From: Desulfovibrio sp.
GTDB taxonomy: Bacteria; Desulfobacterota; Desulfovibrionia; Desulfovibrionales; Desulfovibrionaceae
Length of the DNA: 64,000 nt
Direction: 5' to 3'
Assembly: GCA_024683955.1 (NCBI GenBank)
Contig: JAIKXS010000010.1
Span: 1 to 64,000, forward strand
The translations under genes were made by a program, and so were the position numbers. The notes beneath the pieces were generated by a model that worked only from the letters and a program-made list of their open reading frames with translations, ran no database searches and had not been told where the DNA came from. The first letter of the stretch is position 1. Each line of letters opens with the position of its first letter. Shown piece after piece: positions 8,179-15,553 of this stretch.

Positions 8179-8628
8179 CTAACTTGTTCTTTTAAAATTA
8201 TATTTTAAAATTCGTATACGCACATTTTTATATGGGAACCAACCTTTGGCAGGATTTACCTTGCGTTTGAACTCTGTCTTAAGATTTTTTGAATGTCCGG
8301 GTTCAAGAACTGGCTTAAAGACATAATTAATGTCAACATTTCTTTGATATGTTTCTTTCCTTCCATTACCAATATCACCTGTCAATTCAAGAGTAACACT
8401 GTTAAGTTTTGAAATATATTCAACATCTGATGTATTTTTTACGGTAAAATGAAAAACAATGGACTGTTTACCATTGTTCACCTTTCCTATCTGTGTTTTT
8501 TTGACTGACAAACTTAATGGACCTGCATCTGCAGATGTTGTTAAAACAATGGAAAAGAAAAGTAGGATAAAAATATGACAACAAGCAAGAAATACGGTTC
8601 TTATTCTGTTATTCATCGCCAAGCGCAC
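8179..8628 (-). CDS. AT-rich exported protein of unknown function
   Basis: The 149-residue protein has a signal peptide (hydrophobic FLACCHIFILLFFSIVL, cleaved near ADA-GP). The mature part looks like a small beta-sandwich with alternating strands (SIVFHFTVKNTSDVEYI, SVTLELTGDIG) and a basic C-terminus (FKRKVNPAKG, RIRILKYNFKRTS). A phrase such as F-TVKNTS is common in proteins with Ig-like or bacterial FxLYD-like domains, but no family can be assigned. The base composition is far lower in GC than its neighbours, both in the gene and its upstream flank, with many A- or T-ending codons. This indicates recent transfer or unusual selection. The start could also be the MNNRIR Met four codons later. 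Confidence 0.7.
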   Translation of the reverse strand: MRLAMNNRIRTVFLACCHIFILLFFSIVLTTSADAGPLSLSVKKTQIGKVNNGKQSIVFHFTVKNTSDVEYISKLNSVTLELTGDIGNGRKETYQRNVDINYVFKPVLEPGHSKNLKTEFKRKVNPAKGWFPYKNVRIRILKYNFKRTS

Positions 8629-8697
8629 TCTTTTTTATAGAAAAAAGGTTATTTGTCACCAAATTAAAGATGTCGCTAAAAACAATCTTGTGCACAA

Positions 8698-9441
8698 TCA
8701 ATTCAAAGACAGGGCTTTTATACCCTCAGGAGTAGCAGGGACCCATGTTATCCTGAGTGGATCAGCGCCTCCGAGGATGCCGGAAACCCAGGCCTCATAT
8801 ACGGGCGTATCCACCGGTGCAGGATCCTCCGACTCATCGCGCGAAGGATCACTGATGAAATACACAAAACCGTCACCCGTCACATCAATCTTTTGGGGAA
8901 AGGGCTCATCGTCGCGGGGGTCTGTTGGGTAGGCTTTCCTGCTCCATCCATAGACACGCCCCTTTTCCTCGCATGAGCCTTTTTTTGCGTCGCAACAAAT
9001 GAGAGTGTAGGGCCAGAACGTCCCCCCGGCGGTACGATTGCGTCTTGCCTTTTCCTTAATACAGCCGTTGGTAAAGTATTCAAGCTCGGGAAAGCCCTCA
9101 TACATTATGGTAATCTCTCCCCTGCTTTCGTCAAAACCGCACACAAACTCCTGCATTGAGAAGGTCGGACCGCTCTGAAACCGGACAAGAAGCTCCGGCT
9201 TGCCGTCCATATCCACATCAGCAAGTGCAAGCTGATTCTCTCCGAAATCCCCCTGCAGAAGTTCCTTATCTATGGAATCCCCGGTCGGGAGCACATGATT
9301 CCGGACAAAGGCCTCCGCAGCTGTACGAAACGCCTCTTGTCTCACGTCAGCTGCGTGCACATCTTCCGTACAAAGAAGAAAAATGGGAAGAAAAAAAAGA
9401 AGCAGAGCGTGACGAAAACCCGTTCCACAACGTTTTAGCAT
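8698..9441 (-). CDS. Exported protein with one DxDxDG (VCBS/EF-hand-like) motif
   Basis: The ATG at 9441 has AGGGGGG about 5 bases upstream and gives a signal peptide (HALLLFFLPIFLLC, cleaved near VHA-AD). The 247-residue product carries ADVDMDGKPELLVRF near residue 80, the Asp-rich calcium-binding-like loop followed by a strand found in VCBS/FG-GAP-type repeats, and a second partial loop (DVTGDGFVYF) near residue 195. Four Cys (GCIKEK, LICCDAKKGSC) could form disulfides. No enzyme motif is seen. Similar loops occur in the products at 19891 and 20865. The first 63 residues of the ORF track entry are ignored. Confidence 0.7.
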   Translation of the reverse strand: MLKRCGTGFRHALLLFFLPIFLLCTEDVHAADVRQEAFRTAAEAFVRNHVLPTGDSIDKELLQGDFGENQLALADVDMDGKPELLVRFQSGPTFSMQEFVCGFDESRGEITIMYEGFPELEYFTNGCIKEKARRNRTAGGTFWPYTLICCDAKKGSCEEKGRVYGWSRKAYPTDPRDDEPFPQKIDVTGDGFVYFISDPSRDESEDPAPVDTPVYEAWVSGILGGADPLRITWVPATPEGIKALSLN

Positions 9442-9499
9442 TGTACCCCCCTGACATTTTCCCGTCCGCCAAGCGATGGAATGCCGGCATACAAGCAAA

Positions 9500-9775
9500 T
9501 CAGAAGACAGAACTGTCGTCCGACAGCCCCAATACCGCACGTTCAACATCACAGCCTTCAAGATTACAACCCCGTATTCTATCGTCACTCCCTGCGAAGG
9601 ACAGGAACGGATTGGTTCCATCGGGATCATGCACTATACGGCATTCAGGACATGTCCACCGTCTTATCTTCAGTGATTGCGCCATCTTTTTCTCTGTTAT
9701 GATGCCGTCGTACCCAGAAAACATCAATGGCTTGCACACAAATTTTGCTGTAAAAGTACGGTCTTTCAAAGACAT
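9500..9775 (-). pseudogene. Degraded TnpB-like (IS200/IS605 family) zinc-ribbon relic
   Basis: The 91-residue ORF contains SLKIRRWTCPECRIVHDPDG. This resembles the C-terminal zinc ribbon of TnpB proteins (L-x-x-R-x-WTCP-x-CG-x-x-HDRD-x-NAA). The first CxxC pair is missing, the expected CG is CR, and HDRD is HDPD. The rest of the protein, including the RuvC-like core, is not present. Bases on either side show stop codons in all useful frames. I read it as the last remnant of a transposon-associated gene; a chance resemblance cannot be excluded. Confidence 0.45.
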
Positions 9776-10172
9776 TCGCCGTTACGAATGCAAAGGCTCT
9801 CATTCCGATCAGTTCCACATGACGGGCTTAGGACCGTGCTTATTTATCTCTGATGAACAAACTAAGACTGTCACGGGACGCATTACGACTCATATCCTGA
9901 CGAACAAATTTGTCAAGACTGCCCGCCAAAAGGATTTCGGTTTCCATCACTTCCGTCACATTATTCCGTTCCATCATCTCCACGTTGCATGAAAATTCCA
10001 ACAAGGCACGAGCGGTGGCCTTGAGGGGAGGTCTGGAGAAGGGCTCGGGAGACAGTCATTCACCATGGCGCGCCCATAGCGTATCACGGGACATGCAACC
10101 AAGCCGTCCCAGGTCCAGGAGTTTCTCAACAAAGGATTTCTTCTTGAAGTCCCTAAAAAACATCCCCAGGGA
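9776..10172. other. Gap with no intact gene
   Basis: No convincing gene is seen. On the minus strand a short open stretch translates with MERNNVTEVMETEILLAG and ends at IRDK, but it has no clear start signal or recognised family. Together with the TnpB-like relic this looks like decayed mobile-element DNA. Confidence 0.4.
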
Positions 10173-11126
10173 CTAAGCTCCGCTCACCGTCTCCCCCCGT
10201 TCGGTCAGAATCTTCTCAAAAAAATCCATGATGGCCTGACGTGCTTCGCGGTAGCCCTTTGGAAAACGCATGTAGCCCTCAGCGTACACCTTTTTGCCGT
10301 CGGCCGTCCGGACATTGAGAATGAAGCCCTCACCGTCGAGGACACGTCTGTTCGTACCGTAAAAACCGTTCCAGCGGTCAAGTTCCAGTTTTTTAAAAAG
10401 CTCTTCAAACTCAGTACGCTCATCATCAGTGACCGGGCAATCAAGGACCTGTGAACCGCGTCGCCGCAAAAGTCTCAGCACCATGCCTCCGGGATCTTTC
10501 CGCCAGTACAGTTCATAGATCTGACACTGTTTTGGGCTCATCCCGCTGCCGGTCCAGGCGAAATACGTCAGGCCGGTTGCGGGAATGGGGGGAATAAGCG
10601 TGTCAGCCGGCCCGAGGGCCTCATCAAAAAGTGCGAGGAGAGCCTTCTCTGCCTCCGGAAAGCGGCCGGGAGCCCCTCCTTTACGAAACATATCACCGTA
10701 GACATTAATGGACTGGCCGGACTCCATGGCAAGGTAAAGACTGTATGATCCATCCTTCAGCCGTTCCTGGCGCTCGCAGTTAAAGCCGCGCCATCCGGAA
10801 ACACCAAATGCTTCCATCCAGTCGGAAAGTCTTGATAAAAGCGCCGGATGGACATAGGCTTGACAGCTCTCCTTTCCCACAGTGCGGGAGAGGGAAACCT
10901 TGCCGCCCGAAGCCTCCATAAAATAGCTTACGGCCGTTGGTCCCGCACCCCTGCCATAGCTGACCGCATGCACTTTCATGGATTTTCCTTTCTCATTCGC
11001 CGCCATCGGTGATCCTCCAAAAAGAACGGCTGCGGCTGCCATAAGACACGCCGCGGCAAGCAGGAAGGAATGAAAGGAATACCGCGGGGAACGTAGCGAA
11101 CGCGTCACATGAAAAATCTTCCACAT
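10173..11126 (-). CDS. Membrane-anchored or exported protein with two copies of one domain
   Basis: The ATG at 11126 has GGAGG 5-6 bases upstream and is preferred over the ORF start 26 codons earlier. An N-terminal hydrophobic segment (FHSFLLAAACLMAAAAVLFGG) serves as signal peptide or anchor. The 317-residue product contains an internal duplication. The block around WMEAFGVSGWRGFN, SLYLAMESGQSINVYGDMF and EAEKALLALFDEAL is repeated as LFKKLELDRWNGFY, ILNVRTADGKKVYAEGYMR and EARQAIMDFFEKIL. Each unit is about 110-120 residues. Conserved positions include W-x-GF, the Y-G/A-E/D turn and the final helix. I do not recognise the family. It is the last gene of a run of four closely spaced minus-strand genes. 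Confidence 0.7.
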   Translation of the reverse strand: MWKIFHVTRSLRSPRYSFHSFLLAAACLMAAAAVLFGGSPMAANEKGKSMKVHAVSYGRGAGPTAVSYFMEASGGKVSLSRTVGKESCQAYVHPALLSRLSDWMEAFGVSGWRGFNCERQERLKDGSYSLYLAMESGQSINVYGDMFRKGGAPGRFPEAEKALLALFDEALGPADTLIPPIPATGLTYFAWTGSGMSPKQCQIYELYWRKDPGGMVLRLLRRRGSQVLDCPVTDDERTEFEELFKKLELDRWNGFYGTNRRVLDGEGFILNVRTADGKKVYAEGYMRFPKGYREARQAIMDFFEKILTERGETVSGA

Positions 11127-11151
11127 GCTACCTCCATGGCAGAAAGAGTGG

Positions 11152-11520
11152 CTATCCCAAAAAAACACGGCCTGCGAGAAAACCAAATGCAAAGCTGCAG
11201 ACATTGCAGAAAAGAAGCGTCAGCCAAAGACGTCTCGCCGTGCAGCCAGTACAAAACCGGCAGAGAGCAAATTCAAGAAGAAGAACAACCCCTTCACAGA
11301 CCGCGACAAGCAGGTTGTAATGCGGCGTTCCGGCCGCCGTGAGCAGAAATTCATTCAAAAGAATATTGCTCACGATGTTGACCACAAAAAACCACAGACA
11401 CTCATGGAGTCTCCGAAAGCCAAGGACCCAGAATAGCGGTGTTTCAATGGCCGCGGTCAGAAACGCCGGAGCCAGCAGAAGAAGCCCCAGAGGGGTTCCC
11501 GAGACAAGGCTTCCCGTCAT
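11152..11520 (-). CDS. Small membrane protein coupled to an MFS-like gene
   Basis: The 122-residue product starts at the ATG at 11520, which overlaps the stop of the upstream MFS-like gene in an ATGA arrangement. That implies translational coupling and sets the start. Four hydrophobic spans are visible (GLLLLAPAFLTAAIETPLFW, ECLWFFVVNIVSNILLNEFL, a third near LLVAVCEGVVLLLEFAL, and LWLTLLFCNVCSFAFGFLAG). The ORF track entry is 63 residues longer, but the extension lies inside the MFS gene in another frame. No family is recognised. It may be a partner subunit of the transporter-like protein. Confidence 0.7.
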   Translation of the reverse strand: MTGSLVSGTPLGLLLLAPAFLTAAIETPLFWVLGFRRLHECLWFFVVNIVSNILLNEFLLTAAGTPHYNLLVAVCEGVVLLLEFALCRFCTGCTARRLWLTLLFCNVCSFAFGFLAGRVFLG

Positions 11521-12512
11521 GGGGAAACCCGCTTCCGTTCCGTTGGAGAATACCTTGTGTACAGGGCATTCGCGGCAACGAGGAGAAGGAAGAGCGCCAC
11601 CGCCATGACATGCGGGGGGATGGCCGACGTAAGGACTCCAAAAAAGAAACCCGGAAGAAGGGCGCCCGCCGCAAGGCCAAACACAAGCCCCGGATAGGCC
11701 GGAGCACACAGATGGGCAAGTCTGAGTGTCAACGGCATTGAGATATTGAAGGCAAAGGCCAGCAACAGGGGGGAAAGCAGTCCCTCAATCTGAAGCGCAA
11801 GGAAGGAAAGAAGAAAGAGGAGAAGAAGCGTATTCCTATAACCGATTCTGTCGCACAGAAGGCCTCCCGACGCCTTTCCGAGAGCGAAAACACAGGGAAA
11901 AAGCAGAATATGGCTTCCAGCTTCCCCGCCGCCACCGAAACCGCGAAGCGTCACACAGAAGAGCAGAAGAATAACACATGCCGCAAGCGCCATCCTGCTC
12001 GGAACATCGTGATCCGGCACCGCAGAGGGCCCAGACACGGCATGGTTGCGCAAAAGAAAAAGGAGAGTCCCGGTTAGGGAGGCGCAGAGGAAAAGGAAGA
12101 AAAGAGCCGGCACAACGCCGTTCAGTCCGAGAGCCAGACCGATGGCCCCGCTTGAAACAAATATCCCCGGCTCCGTATAGGTGTTGCAGCTTCTCAGAAT
12201 AAGACTGCCGCCGGCCGCGTGAAAGACACAGTTTCCGACGCCAAGAACGAAACCCTGGAAAAGGCAGCCGGGACCGGGAAGAAGGCCCGCTCCGAGGGCC
12301 AGAAGCGACAGAACAAACAGAGCGGGGATTCTGCGCGGAAACACATCGGAAAAAAGGCCGACAAGCCATTGCCCGCCAAAGGCGATCAGATTGTAGAGGG
12401 CAAAGAGCCGCAGGATGTCCGCATAGGCCGTTCCAGCCTGATCATGGGCGGCAAGCGCCGCGCCGCAGAGCCCGTCTACGGAAAAATGCAAAAGGGTCAG
12501 AAGAAAAAGCAT
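11517..12512 (-). CDS. MFS-like multi-spanning membrane protein
   Basis: The 331-residue protein has about ten hydrophobic spans. The loop GLFSDVFPRR after the second span resembles the G-x-x-x-D-x-x-x-R/K-R motif A between helices 2 and 3 of major facilitator transporters, and a second copy (GGLLCDRIGYRN) appears in the C-terminal half, as expected from MFS pseudosymmetry. At 331 residues it is shorter than a usual 12-helix MFS protein (about 400). The substrate is unknown. The gene begins 5 bases after the stop of the exported-protein gene at 12518 and overlaps the small membrane gene at 11520, so the three form an operon. Confidence 0.72.
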   Translation of the reverse strand: MLFLLTLLHFSVDGLCGAALAAHDQAGTAYADILRLFALYNLIAFGGQWLVGLFSDVFPRRIPALFVLSLLALGAGLLPGPGCLFQGFVLGVGNCVFHAAGGSLILRSCNTYTEPGIFVSSGAIGLALGLNGVVPALFFLFLCASLTGTLLFLLRNHAVSGPSAVPDHDVPSRMALAACVILLLFCVTLRGFGGGGEAGSHILLFPCVFALGKASGGLLCDRIGYRNTLLLLFLLSFLALQIEGLLSPLLLAFAFNISMPLTLRLAHLCAPAYPGLVFGLAAGALLPGFFFGVLTSAIPPHVMAVALFLLLVAANALYTRYSPTERKRVSP

Positions 12513-12517
12513 TGCCG

Positions 12518-13102
12518 TCAGTGAAGGGACTTTCCGTCAAACGAAACAGCATAGTCCCCGTCCTTCGTGTCTTTTATGACCAGAGGGACGTCCAGAGAAA
12601 ACCTCTTCCCGTTTCTGTCCTGCAGCTCGTAGCGGAATTCATGCTCATCGGCAAAGCCGGTACGGACACGCAGGTTCCTGCCAAAGGCCGCCAGGAATCC
12701 CTCGTCGTCATCACGCACGAGAGGAACTTTTTTGTAGGTATAGAGGTTTCCGCTGACGGTGAAGCGACTTTCCGCGCCGTTGCCGGCACTCAGAACCGGC
12801 AGATCAATGCGTACCGAAACACTCTGACGTCCAAAACGCTCCAAAACGCCCTTTTTGGGTCCCAAAAGCGATTTTCCGCCGTGTCCGGTCAAAGCAAGAC
12901 TGTACGCGCACGGGCCGGGTGCATGAAACGTGAGGATCAGTGACGTGCCGTCTCGCCGGCAGGAAACCTCAGGCCTTGCCCCCTTGACATACGGCTCCAG
13001 AAGTCCGGGAGGAAGGGCGATGTCCGCCCTGGCGGGGATAACGGAGAAACAGATTATCAGTGCCGGCAAAACTCGAAAACACAAGGTCTGCAGAATTCGC
13101 AT
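12518..13102 (-). CDS. Exported protein, first gene of an MFS-like operon
   Basis: The 194-residue protein has a signal peptide (MRILQTLCFRVLPALIICFS, cleaved near ARA-DI) and a mature N-terminus ADIALPPGLLEPY. The rest is beta-rich with a C-terminal hydrophilic region (GLADEHEF-like and VIKDTKDGDY). GGAG 8 bases before the ATG at 13102 supports that start; an ATG at 13126 preceded by GGGGG is an alternative. No family is recognised. It is followed by the MFS-like gene with a 5-base gap, suggesting an exported partner of a membrane transporter or sensor. Confidence 0.65.
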   Translation of the reverse strand: MRILQTLCFRVLPALIICFSVIPARADIALPPGLLEPYVKGARPEVSCRRDGTSLILTFHAPGPCAYSLALTGHGGKSLLGPKKGVLERFGRQSVSVRIDLPVLSAGNGAESRFTVSGNLYTYKKVPLVRDDDEGFLAAFGRNLRVRTGFADEHEFRYELQDRNGKRFSLDVPLVIKDTKDGDYAVSFDGKSLH

Positions 13103-13331
13103 ACGGTGTTCTCCAAACAAAAACATTTGTCACCCCCATCCCGTGCAGGGATTCAGCAGGGATTCGGTTCTCTTCGCAAAGACCGCAAATTTTCACGTGA
13201 CGTCCGTCCCCGGACGGACAGGCAGCAAAGGCCCGCTTCATGCCGATCGTGCCGTTGGGAGGTATGAAGGAAGACATATTGGGACTGATGTGACCGTCCC
13301 TTTCCCAGCGATGAAACACAAGGAGATTCCA

Positions 13332-13856
13332 ATGCGACTGTTTGCCCTCGCCACTGTTCTGCTCTCTCTCTGCCTTTCGCAAAACACCGCAGCCGCCGAA
13401 AAACGCATTTTTCTTGACTGCGACGCCCCCCGCTACACAAACACCGTCTACGGTTTTTCATTTGCTCTCCCTGCAGGACAGTGGGACGCGATGGAAAAGA
13501 ACGACGGCAGGGAAATCAGCGTTCACGACGGCTCGGAAGGAGAAACGGACGTCACCCGCATACGGGTGACGGTCCGCGACGGCTATGCGGACATTCCTCT
13601 TCAAACCCTTCTCGACAACGAAGCAAAACGCCATGTTTCCATCCTTAAGAAGGAAGTCGGACAGACGGGCGACTGGTTCGCCATAACGGCGAAAGACTCG
13701 AAGAACAACCTTGTTCTTGTCACCTATCACCTTCGGGGAGACAGGGCGAACATACTTGAGATTACGGCCCCGGGAGATCAGAAGGCCTCGTTCGACATGG
13801 TGAGCCGCAAGATGGCCGAAAGCTTCAAACCGGGATTCGGGCACCGGGGCCGCTAA
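13332..13856 (+). CDS. Exported small protein, paralogue of 1130-1615
   Basis: The start is the ATG at 13332, with AAGGAG 6 bases upstream; the 134-residue ORF extension runs antisense through the neighbouring leader. The 174-residue product has a signal peptide (MRLFALATVLLSLCLSQNTA, cleaved near AAA). The mature part shares its pattern with the 1130-1615 product: Y-x-N, GFSFALPAGQW, a middle helix (LLDNEAKRHVSILKK), GDWFAIT, and ESFKPG near the end. A PsbP/DcrB-like fold is a possible guess. It is divergent from the 12518 operon, with about 230 bases between that holds both leaders. Confidence 0.72.
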   Translation: MRLFALATVLLSLCLSQNTAAAEKRIFLDCDAPRYTNTVYGFSFALPAGQWDAMEKNDGREISVHDGSEGETDVTRIRVTVRDGYADIPLQTLLDNEAKRHVSILKKEVGQTGDWFAITAKDSKNNLVLVTYHLRGDRANILEITAPGDQKASFDMVSRKMAESFKPGFGHRGR

Positions 13857-13961
13857 AAAACGCAACCAGTGATACGCATCGTTGTCCCGTGCCCGTGGCG
13901 GCTCTACACAAAAATGAGAAAAAAGGCCTGAAAAAAAGCCCCGTGCCGATATTCCCACCAA

Positions 13962-14005
13962 GAGCCCCGGCCTCCCATGAGGGCCTTCCGGGTCTCTTCC
14001 TTTTT
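13962..14005 (+). terminator. Terminator after the 13332-13856 gene
   Basis: An imperfect GC-rich hairpin (GAGCCCCGGCC pairing with GGCC-TTCCGGG-TCTC around an ATGA-like loop) is followed by TTCCTTTTT on the plus strand. It lies between two convergent genes and touches the stop of the leucine-rich-repeat gene. Confidence 0.5.
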
Positions 14006-15183
14006 CAGTCCCGTGATATTTCCACACCCGGCGCAAAGCCGTTGAGAGCCGATTCCGGCACATCCTCATCCACGACGACGCTCTGCAGCGAGGAAAGGTG
14101 CTTGATGGCAGACAAATCGCCTGCGCCCTTCACATTCGTAAGCGTGATGCGCTCAAGATGCTTGAGGGACGAGAGCACTTCAAAATTCGACACCGCCATA
14201 TCGTCCAGGACGAGTTCCTTGAGACCGGCAATCCCTGCCACATATGCGAGGTCAAAGGTCTTCCCGCCGTCCATCTCCGAAAGTTTCAGGGTTTCGAGAT
14301 GGCTTTTTGCCAGCGGACTGAAATCCTGCACGGGATCCTTGAACAGGGAGAAGCTCTTCAGCCCGGGGAGCTGCGTGATCCAGCCAATATCCTTAAGACC
14401 GCTCATCCCGCCTTCAAGCTCCTTCAGGGAGGAAATCCTCCCAAGGCTTGCGTAGTCGGCGTCTTCGGTCCCATAAAAATTCAGACTGACAAGGCTTTTA
14501 CAGCCTGACAGGGGGGCGAAACTTTTTATCTTCGAACCATAGAGGTCAAGGGATTCCAGGCTGGTAAGCTGTGCCAGGGGAGACATGTCACCAAGACTCA
14601 TCTCACGGAGTCCCAGCGTCTGCAGGGCGGGCATGGCTTCGACAAGAGGCGAGAGATCGCTGATGACGCCGCCGGAAATGATGATATCCGTCAGCTCGGG
14701 GAGCTTCGGCAGGCCCTTAAGTGACGTGAGTTTTTCCGAAGAAAGCGTAAGCAGGGTCAGGTTCGTGAGTTTTTCCATCCATGTCAGGTCGATCATGGCA
14801 GCGTCCACATGCAGGGTTGTGAGCCCAGTGAGCCCAGCAAGAGGCGAAAGATCGGCAGCCCCGCAGTCTTCTATCTCCAGGGCCACCAGGTTCTTCAGTC
14901 CGGCAAGTGGCGCCAGGTTCTTGATTTTGCTGCTGTTGGTAATCTGCAGGGTTTCCATGTCAGGAAAAAGGGAACACAGTCTCGCAAGATCGGCGTCACC
15001 GCACTCCTGCAACGAAAAAGTCTTCAGGCCATCCTCCTTCTTGAGTTTGGCCTCAACGGCATCGGTAATGCCTTCGGTAATGATGGCTCCCTCCTCGAAT
15101 TCAACGGAGGGATCCGCAAAGGCCGTGTGAGCGCCAAGACAGAGAGAAAGGGGCACGGCAATGGCCAGTGATTTCCACTTCAT
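14005..15183 (-). CDS. Exported leucine-rich-repeat protein
   Basis: The ATG at 15183 follows GGAGG by about 5 bases and gives a signal peptide (MKWKSLAIAVPLSLCLGAHT, cleaved near AFA-DP). The 392-residue product is nearly all leucine-rich repeats of about 22 residues, with the pattern L-x-x-L-x-x-L-x-x-L-x-L, for example LAPLAGLKNLVALEIEDCG, LSPLAGLTGLTTLHVD and MSPLAQLTSLESLDLYGS. At least a dozen units can be counted. The repeats resemble the internalin-like (LRR_4/SDS22) type. No cell-wall or membrane anchor is seen, so it is probably periplasmic or secreted. Such solenoids bind proteins; the partner is unknown. Confidence 0.85.
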   Translation of the reverse strand: MKWKSLAIAVPLSLCLGAHTAFADPSVEFEEGAIITEGITDAVEAKLKKEDGLKTFSLQECGDADLARLCSLFPDMETLQITNSSKIKNLAPLAGLKNLVALEIEDCGAADLSPLAGLTGLTTLHVDAAMIDLTWMEKLTNLTLLTLSSEKLTSLKGLPKLPELTDIIISGGVISDLSPLVEAMPALQTLGLREMSLGDMSPLAQLTSLESLDLYGSKIKSFAPLSGCKSLVSLNFYGTEDADYASLGRISSLKELEGGMSGLKDIGWITQLPGLKSFSLFKDPVQDFSPLAKSHLETLKLSEMDGGKTFDLAYVAGIAGLKELVLDDMAVSNFEVLSSLKHLERITLTNVKGAGDLSAIKHLSSLQSVVVDEDVPESALNGFAPGVEISRD

Positions 15184-15481
15184 AACAACCTCCAGAATGA
15201 ATACCGTGATCTGCGAAAAGGTCAGTCTCCGGTTCGTTCCACAAAAAAGCATGGGCTACGCAAAAGGATTTCCTGAGCTGAAACCTCTTTCATCTGCCTT
15301 CCCGATGTATCAGAACCGTCTCCGTCCCAGCGACAACAGAGCAGAACAGGCCATACTACACATACAGTACCGTCACAAGGATCTTTATTGCTCTTACTCT
15401 GCTACCAATACGCTATTACCGAAACGCCGTCCATCAAGAAAGTGTCAGTCAGGGGCAGCCTTCCTTCATTAAACATGACAT
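15184..15481 (+). ncRNA. Candidate small RNA region upstream of an orphan terminator
   Basis: No convincing ORF lies in this interval. A plus-strand terminator at 15482-15511 has no plus-strand gene before it, the last ending at 13856 behind its own terminator. That suggests a short transcript starting somewhere here. No promoter could be fixed by eye and the family is unknown. The interval also holds the leader of the leucine-rich-repeat gene on the minus strand. Confidence 0.25.
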
Positions 15482-15511
15482 GAGAGTATCTTTCTGCTAC
15501 TCTCCTTTTTT
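15482..15511 (+). terminator. Intrinsic terminator without an upstream plus-strand gene
   Basis: GAGAGTA pairs with TACTCTC across a 9-base loop and is followed by CTTTTTT. It sits about 40 bases before the TMEM43-like gene, which must therefore start transcription downstream of it or read through. Confidence 0.55.
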
Positions 15512-15553
15512 CTTCAATGAAAAAATTTTTTCACTAAAAAACGGAGTTATGCA

